Origin: Alphaproteobacteria bacterium
GTDB taxonomy: Bacteria; Pseudomonadota; Alphaproteobacteria; CAAGCB01; CAG-977
Assembly: GCA_024413465.1 (NCBI GenBank)
Contig: JAKSVU010000003.1
Coordinates: 1-64,000, forward strand
DNA length: 64,000 nucleotides
Direction of reading: 5' to 3'
A program made the translations under genes and the position numbers. Position 1 is the first letter of the stretch. Each line of letters starts with the position of its first letter. This document shows positions 1 to 9,054 of the stretch, piece by piece. The notes beneath the pieces are model-generated. The model made no database searches. It saw only the letters and a list, made by a program, of their open reading frames with translations, and was not told the DNA's origin.

Positions 1-200
1 AACAAGGTACGCGCTTCTCGTCGCCCTCCATTTGTTCTCCTAAAATCAATTATTGTGCAAATGGTTTCTCGTATTTCATCTCACTAAAATTGATTATTGA
101 ACAAGGTACGCGCCTCTCGTCGCTCTCCATTTGTTCTCCTAAAATCAATTATTGGGCAAATGGTTTCTCGCGTAAATAATCTCACTAAAATTGATTATTG
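1..200. repeat. tandem repeat, two copies of a ~100-bp unit
   Basis: Two near-identical copies lie head to tail: 1-99 and 100-200. Both open with AACAAGGTACGCGC and close with AAAATTGATTATTG. Inside each copy CCATTTG and CAAATGG form an inverted pair around AAAATCAATTATTG, so each unit can fold. Copies differ at a few bases and in the stretch before the last 20 bases. The array may continue beyond the left edge. No coding potential is seen. Confidence 0.85.
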
Positions 201-317
201 AAAATTATTTTAAGAAATGTTTTAGCCCCCTCACCAATCTTTTGTAAGGTTCATTTTTTAAGAAAAATTCACCAACAAAAGATGTCCTCTCCCTACAGGG
301 CGAGGTAAATAGGGATA

Positions 318-355
318 AAAAACAGGGAGTTCGTTCTGAACTCCCTTTGTTTTTA
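318..355 (-). terminator. terminator of the fliK-flgD-flgE operon
   Basis: GGGAGTTC (325-332) and GAACTCCC (338-345) form a perfect 8-bp stem around the 5-base loop GTTCT. On the minus strand it is followed by a T-rich run, as expected for an intrinsic terminator about 220 bp beyond the flgE stop. A-rich and T-rich flanks on both sides would let it work both ways. Confidence 0.8.
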
Positions 356-357
356 AT

Positions 358-545
358 GACTTTCTGTCGAAATCACGTTCTGCGAAAAAAAACGTTCTGT
401 TTGATTATCCTTTTCTGGAATAAAAATATCCCTTCTGGTTTGTTTATTCCTTTCTGGAATCAAACAATCTTTCTAGATTGTGTTTCGACGTTCTGTCATA
501 CGCCTTACTAGGCCATCTTTGAATAGACGTTCTGTCTGTTCGGCT
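358..545. repeat. array of mini-hairpins with a shared TTCT loop
   Basis: About eight very short inverted repeats occur in under 190 bp. Stem sequences differ but the loop is nearly always YTTCT or GTTCT. Examples: GAC-TTTCT-GTC (358-368), AAAC-GTTCT-GTTT (about 390-402), ATTCC-TTTCT-GGAAT (about 446-460), ACAATC-TTTCTA-GATTGT (about 465-482), GAC-GTTCT-GTC (about 487-497) and AGAC-GTTCT-GTCT (about 525-537). The neighbouring operon terminator has the same GTTCT loop, and CGTC-TTCT-GACG recurs at 35471-35482. Function unknown. Confidence 0.55.
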
Positions 546-566
546 TTCTAAAAATTTTTAAGTTCC

Positions 567-3500
567 TTATCTGATGATATTGACCAATTCTTCTAACATG
601 CTGTCTGCAGTTGTAATGATTTTTGATGCAGCAGAGTAAGCACGTTGTGTTGTGATCATATTGGTAAATTCATTTGCAATATCAACAGTTGAATCTTCCA
701 AAGAGTTGGATGCAATTGTTCCAGAACCACCTTCACCAGCTGTACGCAAGGTTGCAACACCTGAACCGGTTGTTTCAATCCAAATGTTTCCAGTTAATGC
801 TTCCAAAGAGTTTGGATCAACAAAGGTTGCTAATGGAATTTGAGCGATAGGGCGTGTTTCACCATTATCAAAGATAGCTGTGACAACGCCGTCTTCTGAA
901 ACTGAAACACCCGTATAGTTACCAAACTTAGCACCGTTTTGTGTGATATAGTTTGTTGCATATTGACCTGCAAATTGTGTCAAGCCTTGAGCAGTGTTTT
1001 CATTTCCGAGGAAGAAGTTGATTTGAGAACTTTCATAATAGTTGCCTGAACCGGACATATCAGAAGCCCCATTGCACCATTCAAATGCCAAATTATTAAC
1101 GTTGACAGAGCTTGGTGTTCCATCTGCGTTGAATGCTACACCGGCAATGATAGAACCTGTTTCAGAATCAGCAATGTTGTTGAAGCTGAATTTGTTTGTC
1201 AAAACGAGTGTTCCATCTGTGTCTGGTTGACCTGCTTGAGATCCATTGTCGCGACCAAAGACTTTGACAGCACTGTTCAAACCGTTTGCCGTTTTAGCTG
1301 TAATTACGTCAGCCAAGTTAACCGTACCACCATCTGTGTCAATGGTTGCAGGTTTAGAATTTGTTCCTTCAAAAGGTTTTCCTTCAACAGATTTCAAAGT
1401 CATAATGTTTCCGGCAACGTAGTCTTCTTTACCTGCAAGTCTTGCGAGAGCTTCCATTACAGAAGAACTTGTCGTTGTGACTGAGTACCAATTTTCATCA
1501 GTAAATGGAATTGTCGTATTTGTCGAAATATCGATGCAATTGCTGTCTGTGTAGGAAATCTTCCCATTTGCGTAGGTACCACCAGTTGCAGCAGCAACGT
1601 ATTCAAGACCGGCATCCATATATTCCGTAATGATAATATCACTATCGTCTTTTTCTGTGATTTCACGCAAACCTGTTCCATTTAACGTTAACGTTGAACC
1701 ACTGAGTGTTCCGCCTACTTTGTCTTGTAAGTTTTTCAAAGCAAGGTTTGGTGAACCACTGTCCAAGCTAACCCATGTTGGTGGGGTGTAGGTGAAGGTG
1801 AGGGCTGTTGCACCAACTGATGGTGTGCCTAAACCACTCGTTCCTGCAATTTTGTTTGCTAAACCTGTAAGAACTTTTCTTGTTTCAGCATCTTTTGAAG
1901 CATCATCGCTTGCACCAGAATAATTATAATAGATGGTATAGGTGTTTGTAGCTGTTTCTTCAACTGTTCCAGAGGTTTTGCTTTCTCCTGATCCATCAGC
2001 AAAATTGAAGGTAATTGTCCCCGATCCATCTGCTGTTGGAATTGTGTACGTTGTTAAAACATCTTGAATAAGTGTTCCAGACGGTGTAATTTCAGGAATA
2101 TTTTTAGAATTCATAGCTGAGAGAGCTTTAAATTGATATTTAATCCCCTGAATATTGATGTGTGAATCTGCGTCAATTGAACCACTTGGGACAGAAATCG
2201 TTTGTTTGTTTACCAAACCAACGTTTGTTTGTGTTTGATCCCCATAACGAGAGAAGTTAAAATCAATTCCCTTTAAGGTAACCGTTGCTCCGACTAAATC
2301 CGGATTATAAACGGAAGAGTTTGGATTACTTGCTCCGGTAGCTGTATATTGAAAGTCTACAGTTTCGCTAGCAACTGCTCCACTTTCGAGTAAGCTGATC
2401 GTGCTGGCTTCCGTACCTGTTCCTGTTTTTGTTGCGCCAAAGACAGTGAATTTGAATTTATCCCCCATAATGGTAACTTCTTCACCTTCATAGTCTTTTG
2501 CATTGGAACTGCTGAACGTCAATTTTTGAGTTGTTTCTTCAACAGTTGCTTCTTGAGAAATGAGGTAGTTGTTTGTTGAAACCATCGTTGAGCCAGAAAT
2601 TTCAAAATAGTTTGAAATATCTTCTAAATCTTCGTGGTTTTTATAGAAGGTTTTGATGGCATTATTCAAAGAATTCATGACTGCTGTTGGTAAAGCATTT
2701 GAATAGTTCAAATCTTTCAAATCTGAAAGGTTAACAACAATGTTTCCATCATTATCAAGAGAACCTGTTTTACCATCTGTGTTTTTGTCATAGAATTTGT
2801 AAGTTCTTAAATTACCCATGCCGGAACCAAGAGAAACTGTTGCACCAACGTAAGCAGCAAGTGTTGTGTGTTGGAACGTCAAAGCAACACTGTTTCCTGT
2901 GTTCACGAGAATGTTGTCACCTGTGGCAGATGGTTCGATTTCCAAAGTAGAACCACTTGCAAAATAACGGCTGTAATCTGGTTCAACGTTGTTGATTTTA
3001 TTTTTCAACAAAGAAACGACTTTTACTGTATCAACTGTTTTATTGACGTAGTCGATTGCTGATTTAATGTTGACTGTGATTACACCTTCACCATCATCTC
3101 CGCTTTCAGCATCACTGAATTTATACGTATTTTTACCAATGGTAATCGCTTTACCAATGTAATCTACCATTTTGTTTGAGGTAAATTCAAGACGAGCTGC
3201 ATTTTTAACGTCCCAATCGATTTCAGGCATTTCAAAGATACCTGTTGCAATGCCTGTCGTAGGATCAGGATTTGATTGTGATTGCATACAAGCAAAGCAG
3301 TTGGAGCAGTTGAATTTAACAGCAGCACCGGCTGTAGATTGTTGAATTTGAACGGATCTGCCATTTGTGCCTAAGGTAAATCTGTTTGCCCCTGGAAGAA
3401 CGAGTTCCATTTCTTTGTAAAGATTTTTGACAGCATCTTCGATTGTAACAATCCCTGCTGAAATATCTACGAGATAAACTTGTTCTTTTGAGGTTGGGGA

Positions 3501-4451
3501 GTAGGCTTTTGTTCCGTCTGTTGAAAATTCAAAGACGTAATTTTTACCAGCAATTTCAATTCCGATTGTAGAATGGTTGACTGGAATAGCATCAAATTCT
3601 AGTTGAGCAGCAGCAGCGTAAACGTCTTGAGCAGCGTCGTTTGTTGCTTCTTTGTTAGAATATGTGACAAGGTCAGACACGCCAGATGGTAATCCCATAT
3701 CGACAGACCATGCCCCAGTTCCTACTTTTGTAAAGGTAACTTGAACGTTGTGAGAATTGCCTAATGAGTCATACATCAAGATTGCAGAGGTGTAACGACC
3801 ACCTGCTTCTGGATTGGCTGGATCAAAAATTGGATCGTCAGCTGGCAAGTTTGCACCAAATTGAATTTCGGTTGTTTCTTGAGCTGTCCCACCGATTTTA
3901 TTCAAGTTGACAGATTGCAAGTTTTCATAGTCAATGATGTTGTCATTGATATAGACAGTCTTTCCTTTTGTATCCGTATAGGATTTCATAAAGTTTTGAC
4001 CATTGACGTTGACAATACTTGCTTGATCGTTGCCATCAAAGGCTTGCAAAGTCCAAGCTTGTAAATATTGCCCATTTTCATTGACCAAATAACCATCGTT
4101 ATCGACACCAAAAGAACCAGCACGCGTATAGGAGTAAAGCGTGTTGTTGTCAGCTTCAGCAGCTGTTGTTGTAACAAAGAAACCATTCCCAGAAATAGCC
4201 AAGTCTGTATCGTTGACGCTGGTTGACAATAAACCTTGAACGTCAATTCCTTCACGCGTTCTGCAGAATACACCACCAGAAGAATACATTGTGGATGAAG
4301 TTTGTTTTGTTACCAACGTTGAAAAGGCAGCAGAATTTGCTTTATAGCCAGTCGTGCTGACGTTTGCGATGTTGTCGGAAATAATACTCATTGAAGATGA
4401 TTGGGCAGTTAAGCCTGCAACACCTGTTTTTAATGAACCAAATAAACTCAT
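567..4451 (-). CDS. flgE: flagellar hook protein FlgE, greatly enlarged
   Basis: Structural subunit of the flagellar hook, exported through the flagellar type III apparatus. The N-terminus (residues 1-45, with SDNIANVSTTGYK) is the flagellar rod/hook signature, and the C-terminal 45 residues (NMITTQRAYSAASKIIT) form the matching D0 helix. At 1294 residues it is far longer than typical FlgE (about 400-700). The extra length is a series of divergent repeats ending in patterns such as 'Y-x-G-x-x-V/I-x-x-G-x-x-Y-K-F'. A C-x2-C-x2-C cluster (Cys 382, 385, 388) is unusual for an exported hook protein. AGGAG precedes the start. Last gene of the fliK-flgD-flgE operon. Confidence 0.93.
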   Translation of the reverse strand: MSLFGSLKTGVAGLTAQSSSMSIISDNIANVSTTGYKANSAAFSTLVTKQTSSTMYSSGGVFCRTREGIDVQGLLSTSVNDTDLAISGNGFFVTTTAAEADNNTLYSYTRAGSFGVDNDGYLVNENGQYLQAWTLQAFDGNDQASIVNVNGQNFMKSYTDTKGKTVYINDNIIDYENLQSVNLNKIGGTAQETTEIQFGANLPADDPIFDPANPEAGGRYTSAILMYDSLGNSHNVQVTFTKVGTGAWSVDMGLPSGVSDLVTYSNKEATNDAAQDVYAAAAQLEFDAIPVNHSTIGIEIAGKNYVFEFSTDGTKAYSPTSKEQVYLVDISAGIVTIEDAVKNLYKEMELVLPGANRFTLGTNGRSVQIQQSTAGAAVKFNCSNCFACMQSQSNPDPTTGIATGIFEMPEIDWDVKNAARLEFTSNKMVDYIGKAITIGKNTYKFSDAESGDDGEGVITVNIKSAIDYVNKTVDTVKVVSLLKNKINNVEPDYSRYFASGSTLEIEPSATGDNILVNTGNSVALTFQHTTLAAYVGATVSLGSGMGNLRTYKFYDKNTDGKTGSLDNDGNIVVNLSDLKDLNYSNALPTAVMNSLNNAIKTFYKNHEDLEDISNYFEISGSTMVSTNNYLISQEATVEETTQKLTFSSSNAKDYEGEEVTIMGDKFKFTVFGATKTGTGTEASTISLLESGAVASETVDFQYTATGASNPNSSVYNPDLVGATVTLKGIDFNFSRYGDQTQTNVGLVNKQTISVPSGSIDADSHINIQGIKYQFKALSAMNSKNIPEITPSGTLIQDVLTTYTIPTADGSGTITFNFADGSGESKTSGTVEETATNTYTIYYNYSGASDDASKDAETRKVLTGLANKIAGTSGLGTPSVGATALTFTYTPPTWVSLDSGSPNLALKNLQDKVGGTLSGSTLTLNGTGLREITEKDDSDIIITEYMDAGLEYVAAATGGTYANGKISYTDSNCIDISTNTTIPFTDENWYSVTTTSSSVMEALARLAGKEDYVAGNIMTLKSVEGKPFEGTNSKPATIDTDGGTVNLADVITAKTANGLNSAVKVFGRDNGSQAGQPDTDGTLVLTNKFSFNNIADSETGSIIAGVAFNADGTPSSVNVNNLAFEWCNGASDMSGSGNYYESSQINFFLGNENTAQGLTQFAGQYATNYITQNGAKFGNYTGVSVSEDGVVTAIFDNGETRPIAQIPLATFVDPNSLEALTGNIWIETTGSGVATLRTAGEGGSGTIASNSLEDSTVDIANEFTNMITTQRAYSAASKIITTADSMLEELVNIIR

Positions 4452-4472
4452 GATTTTTCTCCTAAAATTCTG

Positions 4473-5300
4473 TTATGCTGAAACTTTTTCAGTTTCTGGT
4501 GTCTTTGTGTTATTAGCTTCGTACTGTTTCAAGAAACTGTTTAAGTCTGTTGAAACGGTGTCAATTTTATTTGCAATATCGTTTGTCGTTGCTGATGCTG
4601 AATAAGAAGGCAAAGCATCATTTGTATGAACGGCCAAAACGCTGTTCATATTGACGGCAACTTCACCCATACCAAGGGCAATATCTTCACCGTCATAAGC
4701 CACGCCAGTGACTTTACCAAAGGCCGTTTTTGTAACTTTAATTGAAGCACCTGTGGAATCAGTTGCAACGGCAACAATTTGATAAGAGCCATCAGGTAAT
4801 TTGTTACCATTGTTATCTTTTCCATCCCATACGACTTCGTGACGGCCGGCAGCCTTGCTTGCTTCTGAGAAGTTTCTAATGTAGTTTCCAGCACTGTCGC
4901 ACAAAGAAACTGTAATATTTGAAGCATCATTTTCTAATGTATAGGCAAATTTTGCACTACCGTCTTGTAATGGAACGTAATCAGAAAGGGCTTGAATTGT
5001 TTTATCAATATAGCTAACGGATTGAGCAGACATCGCATTGATGTTCTGTGTAATCATTGATTCTAAATATGAATTGGTTTGAATAGCTTGTTCGACTTCA
5101 GCATATTGAACTAACTGATTTGTATATTCACTGGTATCCATAGGATCAAGTGGATCTTGATATTGTAATTGTTGTGTCAACAAGAATAAAAATGCCTGCA
5201 TATCATCAAATAATTTTGTTTTTGACGTTGCAGAATCTGTTCCGTTGGATGATGCATTATTTAATACTTGCAACCCACTTACTGAATCTGTTGTAGACAT
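4473..5300 (-). CDS. flgD: hook assembly scaffold/cap protein FlgD
   Basis: Caps the growing hook and helps FlgE subunits polymerise; exported by the flagellar type III system. The N-terminal half carries the FlgD motif region (FLFLLTQQLQYQDPLDPMD, near residue 40). The C-terminal half has the Ig/tudor-like FlgD domain with DGKDNNGNKLPDGSYQI (about residues 145-165). The 275-residue length is normal. The start follows a strong GGGAGG site. The gene sits 21 bp upstream of flgE and 15 bp downstream of fliK in one minus-strand operon. Confidence 0.93.
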   Translation of the reverse strand: MSTTDSVSGLQVLNNASSNGTDSATSKTKLFDDMQAFLFLLTQQLQYQDPLDPMDTSEYTNQLVQYAEVEQAIQTNSYLESMITQNINAMSAQSVSYIDKTIQALSDYVPLQDGSAKFAYTLENDASNITVSLCDSAGNYIRNFSEASKAAGRHEVVWDGKDNNGNKLPDGSYQIVAVATDSTGASIKVTKTAFGKVTGVAYDGEDIALGMGEVAVNMNSVLAVHTNDALPSYSASATTNDIANKIDTVSTDLNSFLKQYEANNTKTPETEKVSA

Positions 5301-5315
5301 GTCTGCCTCCCTTAC

Positions 5316-7220
5316 CTAAATTCGAACATTGACACGGTCTTTTGTGATATATTCGTTTTGTACGTCTGAAACCTCAGAGATTTCTTCTACCGAATTACTA
5401 TGCAAATCGTGTGCCAAATTTTTGTTTTCAGAATCTTTTTGTTGATTTTCTTGTTTATAATTAAAGAAAAACGTTCCATTTTCCATGTTCATTCCCAGGT
5501 CAGATAAAGATTGTTTCAAAACAGCAATATCGTTTTGCAATAAGTTGATTGTTTCTGGGCGTGAAGCATTGATTTTAACAGTCGTTTGTCCATCTTTTGT
5601 TTCAACGACAACGTGAACTTTACCGAGTTCTTTCGTTGTGATTGCAACGTCAATTTTTCCTGTGTTTTGAGCTAATGCTTTTGTAATTTTTACTTTGATT
5701 TGATCGGCTAGTTCATTGACAGGCGTATATTTTTGAACAGGTGTTGCTTGTTGTGTTTTTACTGGATTTTTTATTTCTTTTGCATTTTCACCGATGGTAA
5801 TTGTAGGCATAGGGGTTGATGATACGTTTTGTACCCCAGAAACGCTTTTAAAAGTAAGTGGTGAAATATCATCAGAAACAGTCTGTTCTACTTGTGCAAG
5901 TGAGAAAAGAGGTTGAAATTTATTTTCAGATTGTTCTTGGCGAGTTTCGTTAAAATGTGATTTTGAAAAGACGTTTTTTTCCAACGCGGAATCTTTTGCC
6001 TTGTGGTCGGAAGGATTGAAAAAATGTTCTTCAATATCTTGTTTGTCGGTTGTTTCAACGGGCTTTACAGCCTTTTTTAATTCGGGCGTATTTTCAGTTT
6101 TAGTTTCCTTTTTGCTGTAATCTTTGACAGAAACAGAAATTTTTGCATGCGTCTGTTCTGGAAGAAGAGAAGCTAAATTTTGTTGTTGTTGAACAATTTG
6201 TTCTTCTGGTAAATCAAATCCTGAATACATTTTTAATTCACTGGTTGATTCATAATTTTTTTCAACAAAATCAACTTGTTCTGGGCGTTCAATTTTAGAA
6301 AATTCTTGTTGTTTTTCAGGAGCAACGAAAATTTCACGTTTTTGAGTTGCTTGAATTTTTGGTTTTTCAACTTCAAAAGAAGGAGCGATGTCCGTTGGAA
6401 TAAAATCGTTTTCTATTTCAGTTTTTGTTTCCTGTTTTTCAGTTCGAATAGGGGTGTCGTTTTGCTGAACTTGAAGAACGGGAATGAAATTTTCATTTTT
6501 GATTTCAATTTTTTCAGGTCTTTTTTCGGTTACTTGTTCCGGTTGTTTAGTTTCAATTTTTACTTCTTTTTTGGAAACTTCGACAGGAATATCGTTGTTT
6601 TCAATTTCAATTTTTTCTGGAGTAACGGTTTTAATTTCAACGTTATTTTCAACGACGATTTCTTTTTTTGGAGCCGTTTTTATTTCAATAGGGTTGTCAT
6701 CAAAAACAACAATTTCTTCCGTTGGTTGTTTGTTTAAATTTTCAGTCGGTTCTACGTTTATTTTTATTTCTTCAGGTGCTTTGGCAACAAGTTGTTCCGT
6801 TGCTTCAACAACGACTTCTTCATCAATTTTTTGAGGTTGAACTTCTTGTTTAGGGGCGACGACTTGTTCTGTTTTGACAGGAGCTTGAATTTGTGTTTGA
6901 GGTTGGACAGTTTCTGTCTTTGGGGCTTCTGGGCGTTTGATTTCCATGCGTAATTTTACAACCTTTGTGCCCGGTTTGATGTTTGCTTTTAAATTTTTGG
7001 TTAATTTTGTTGTTTGAGTTTTTGCTCGTAAGGCTGTGAATAATGAATCAGAGGAAAGATTCATATTTCCCATTCTTGCTTTTTCAAGACATTGTAAAAA
7101 TTCATCACTGTTTCCAATGGTATTTTCATTGGACGTTGTATTGTCAGGTGTAGGCATGACACCAAAGGGATTTTGTGTGTCTGTGGTCCCAATTAAGGCA
7201 TTGAAAACTGATAAATCCAT
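5316..7220 (-). CDS. fliK: flagellar hook-length control protein FliK
   Basis: Molecular ruler that measures hook length and switches export specificity. The C-terminal Flg_hook domain is recognisable at about residues 505-600 (KELGKVHVVVETKDGQ, then a VKINASRPETINLLQ stretch). The N-terminal 450 residues are low-complexity and rich in E, K, P, T and V, with recurring 'EKIEI-x-N' and 'KTE' segments, as expected of a disordered ruler. A ruler of 634 residues is long and could suit the enlarged hook subunit, though that is inference. GAAGGAGA lies before the start, and a sigma-54-type promoter lies 32-48 bp upstream. Confidence 0.88.
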   Translation of the reverse strand: MDLSVFNALIGTTDTQNPFGVMPTPDNTTSNENTIGNSDEFLQCLEKARMGNMNLSSDSLFTALRAKTQTTKLTKNLKANIKPGTKVVKLRMEIKRPEAPKTETVQPQTQIQAPVKTEQVVAPKQEVQPQKIDEEVVVEATEQLVAKAPEEIKINVEPTENLNKQPTEEIVVFDDNPIEIKTAPKKEIVVENNVEIKTVTPEKIEIENNDIPVEVSKKEVKIETKQPEQVTEKRPEKIEIKNENFIPVLQVQQNDTPIRTEKQETKTEIENDFIPTDIAPSFEVEKPKIQATQKREIFVAPEKQQEFSKIERPEQVDFVEKNYESTSELKMYSGFDLPEEQIVQQQQNLASLLPEQTHAKISVSVKDYSKKETKTENTPELKKAVKPVETTDKQDIEEHFFNPSDHKAKDSALEKNVFSKSHFNETRQEQSENKFQPLFSLAQVEQTVSDDISPLTFKSVSGVQNVSSTPMPTITIGENAKEIKNPVKTQQATPVQKYTPVNELADQIKVKITKALAQNTGKIDVAITTKELGKVHVVVETKDGQTTVKINASRPETINLLQNDIAVLKQSLSDLGMNMENGTFFFNYKQENQQKDSENKNLAHDLHSNSVEEISEVSDVQNEYITKDRVNVRI

Positions 7221-7251
7221 AGAAGTTCTCCTTCAAATTTTTATGGTATTA

Positions 7252-7268
7252 TGCAATATTCGTGCCAA
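7252..7268 (-). promoter_or_regulatory. sigma-54 (RpoN) promoter of fliK-flgD-flgE
   Basis: Read on the minus strand this is TTGGCACGAATATTGCA, a near-perfect match to the sigma-54 consensus (TGGCACG, four bases, TTGC). Transcription would start near 7240, about 20 bp before the fliK start codon. A sigma-54 activator of the FlbD type is encoded in the divergent operon, which fits the alphaproteobacterial hierarchy where FlbD activates hook genes. Confidence 0.88.
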
Positions 7269-7396
7269 GATTTATTTTTGAAGAAGAAGTGCGATTTTAT
7301 TGATTTTTTTTACCTAAAAAATAGGGCTTGTGATTCTATATTATATAAAAATATAAAAATTTAATAGATTTTTTAGACTTTGATGTTATTATGGCA

Positions 7397-7410
7397 ATAC
7401 GTATACGTAT
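7397..7410. promoter_or_regulatory. perfect 14-bp palindrome just upstream of fliF
   Basis: ATACGTATACGTAT reads the same on both strands and ends four bases before the fliF ATG. It lies where a ribosome-binding site would be expected, and none is visible there. A possible -10 element TATTAT lies at 7387-7392. The palindrome could be a repressor or activator site controlling the early fliF operon; no regulator is assigned. Confidence 0.5.
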
Positions 7411-7414
7411 ATAA

Positions 7415-9040
7415 ATGGGGAAAAAAGTGGGTTCGTTTTTTACTACATTGAAAAATATGGGAGCATCTCGACTGGTTGCTATTGCTGCAGTTGGATTGTT
7501 TTTATTAGGCTTTTTGGTTTATTTGACAATCAGTTTAAACAAAACGGATATGGCTGTTTTGTTCAATGAGCTAGACAGCGCTGATGCTAAAAAAATTATT
7601 TCTAAATTAGAAGAAGAAAACGTTGATTATCGTTTGACAAAAAACGGAACTGAAGTTTTAGTTCCAATCGATAAAGTTTTAAAAATGCGCGTTGAATTGG
7701 CTGAAAACGTTGGTTCAGGTGCAGTTGTTGGTTATGAGTTATTTGATAAGGCACAATCCCCAGGTGTCGGTCAAGAAGTTATAAAACTTCAGATGTTGCG
7801 TGCATTAGAAGGTGAATTGGCAAGAACTATTCGTGCAATCGAACATATTAAAGGCGTTCGTGTGCATTTGGTTTTGCCTCGCCGAGAAATGTTTACAAGA
7901 GACGAACAAAAACCTACAGCTTCCGTTATTTTGAAAATGGAAGATGGTAAAACGATTTCCCCAAAACAAGTTGAAGCTATTCAAAAATTAGTTGTAGGTT
8001 CTGTTCCTAAATTGGAAACAAAAGACGTCTCTATTGTAGATAGCAAAGGTAATTTGTTGACCAAAAATTTTGAAGATGATGATCAAGCTCAAATGACGTC
8101 AAATGAAGAAATGCGTCGTGATTTAGAAAGACGTATGACGAATGCCGTTATGTCTATGTTGGAAAGAACGGTAGGGGCTGAAAAAGTTCGTGTTAACGTT
8201 TCTTTGGAAATGGATTTTGATCAACTTGTTATCAGCAAAGAATCTTACAATCCAGATGAACAAGTTTTAAGATCTTCTACGACGATTGAAGAAAAAAATC
8301 AAAGTGATGAACGTGAACCTATTGTTTCTGTTCAGGAAAATATTCCAGATGCTGAAGGTAAAAATATCAATCAAGTTTCTCAACAAGGAAGTAAGACAGA
8401 AGAAACACAAAACTTTGAAATTTCAAAACAAACAACAAGCCAAGTTCGTAAACAAGGTGTAATTAAACGTATTTCTGTTGCAGTTATTGTTGATGGAACA
8501 TACAAAGCTGGTGAAAATGGTGCCAGAGAATTTATTCCAAGAACAGAACAAGAAATGGAACAATTAACAACGTTAGCTAAGTCTGCAGTTGGTTTTAACG
8601 AAGATCGCGGAGACGTTGTTGAAGTCGTAAATATGCAATTTTATAACCCAGAAGATATGTTAAATGCAGAGGATCCAATTATCTTTATGGGATTTACGAA
8701 AAAGGAAGTTATGAAGATGGTAGAAGGGATTGGTGTTGCAATTGTTTCAATTTTGGTCATTTTGCTTGTTATTCGTCCTTTAATCGCGAAAGCATTTGAA
8801 CAAAGCGAAGAATTGAAACAACAGGAAGAAGCACTGATGTTAAGCCAAGGAGATTTACGCATGATAGGGAGTGATGGCAGACCAGTTTCTGAATCAGATG
8901 AATTAGATGAATTGATTGACGTGGCAAAAGTAGAAGGTCGTGTCAAAGGATCAACAATGAAAAAAATTGGCGAAATTATCGATCAACATCCACAAGAAGC
9001 TTTGGCGATCGTTCGTTCTTGGTTGTACGATAATAAGTAA
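7415..9040 (+). CDS. fliF: flagellar MS-ring protein FliF
   Basis: Forms the membrane-embedded MS ring that houses the export gate and carries the rotor. A membrane helix lies at about residues 20-41 and a second at about 435-463, flanking the YscJ/FliF ring-building periplasmic region (ELDSADAKKIISKLEEENV and RALEGELARTIRAIEHIKGV motifs). The C-terminal tail (EALAIVRSWLYD) is the FliG-binding segment. Length 541 is typical. No clear Shine-Dalgarno sequence precedes the ATG, so the mRNA may have a very short or unstructured leader. First gene of a long plus-strand flagellar operon. Confidence 0.95.
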   Translation: MGKKVGSFFTTLKNMGASRLVAIAAVGLFLLGFLVYLTISLNKTDMAVLFNELDSADAKKIISKLEEENVDYRLTKNGTEVLVPIDKVLKMRVELAENVGSGAVVGYELFDKAQSPGVGQEVIKLQMLRALEGELARTIRAIEHIKGVRVHLVLPRREMFTRDEQKPTASVILKMEDGKTISPKQVEAIQKLVVGSVPKLETKDVSIVDSKGNLLTKNFEDDDQAQMTSNEEMRRDLERRMTNAVMSMLERTVGAEKVRVNVSLEMDFDQLVISKESYNPDEQVLRSSTTIEEKNQSDEREPIVSVQENIPDAEGKNINQVSQQGSKTEETQNFEISKQTTSQVRKQGVIKRISVAVIVDGTYKAGENGAREFIPRTEQEMEQLTTLAKSAVGFNEDRGDVVEVVNMQFYNPEDMLNAEDPIIFMGFTKKEVMKMVEGIGVAIVSILVILLVIRPLIAKAFEQSEELKQQEEALMLSQGDLRMIGSDGRPVSESDELDELIDVAKVEGRVKGSTMKKIGEIIDQHPQEALAIVRSWLYDNK

Positions 9041-9054
9041 GGAAAGTTAATACG

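Noticed and set aside
1-200. CRISPR array
   Set aside because: Only two long (~100 bp) near-identical units in direct contact; no short repeats with unique spacers and no cas genes.
1245-1262. further copy of the GCGACC operator motif
   Set aside because: GCGACCAAAG lies inside flgE coding sequence and does not continue into the GTC half of the motif.
6276-6834. two long plus-strand ORFs inside fliK
   Set aside because: They are antisense shadows of the low-complexity, E/K/P-rich FliK coding sequence.
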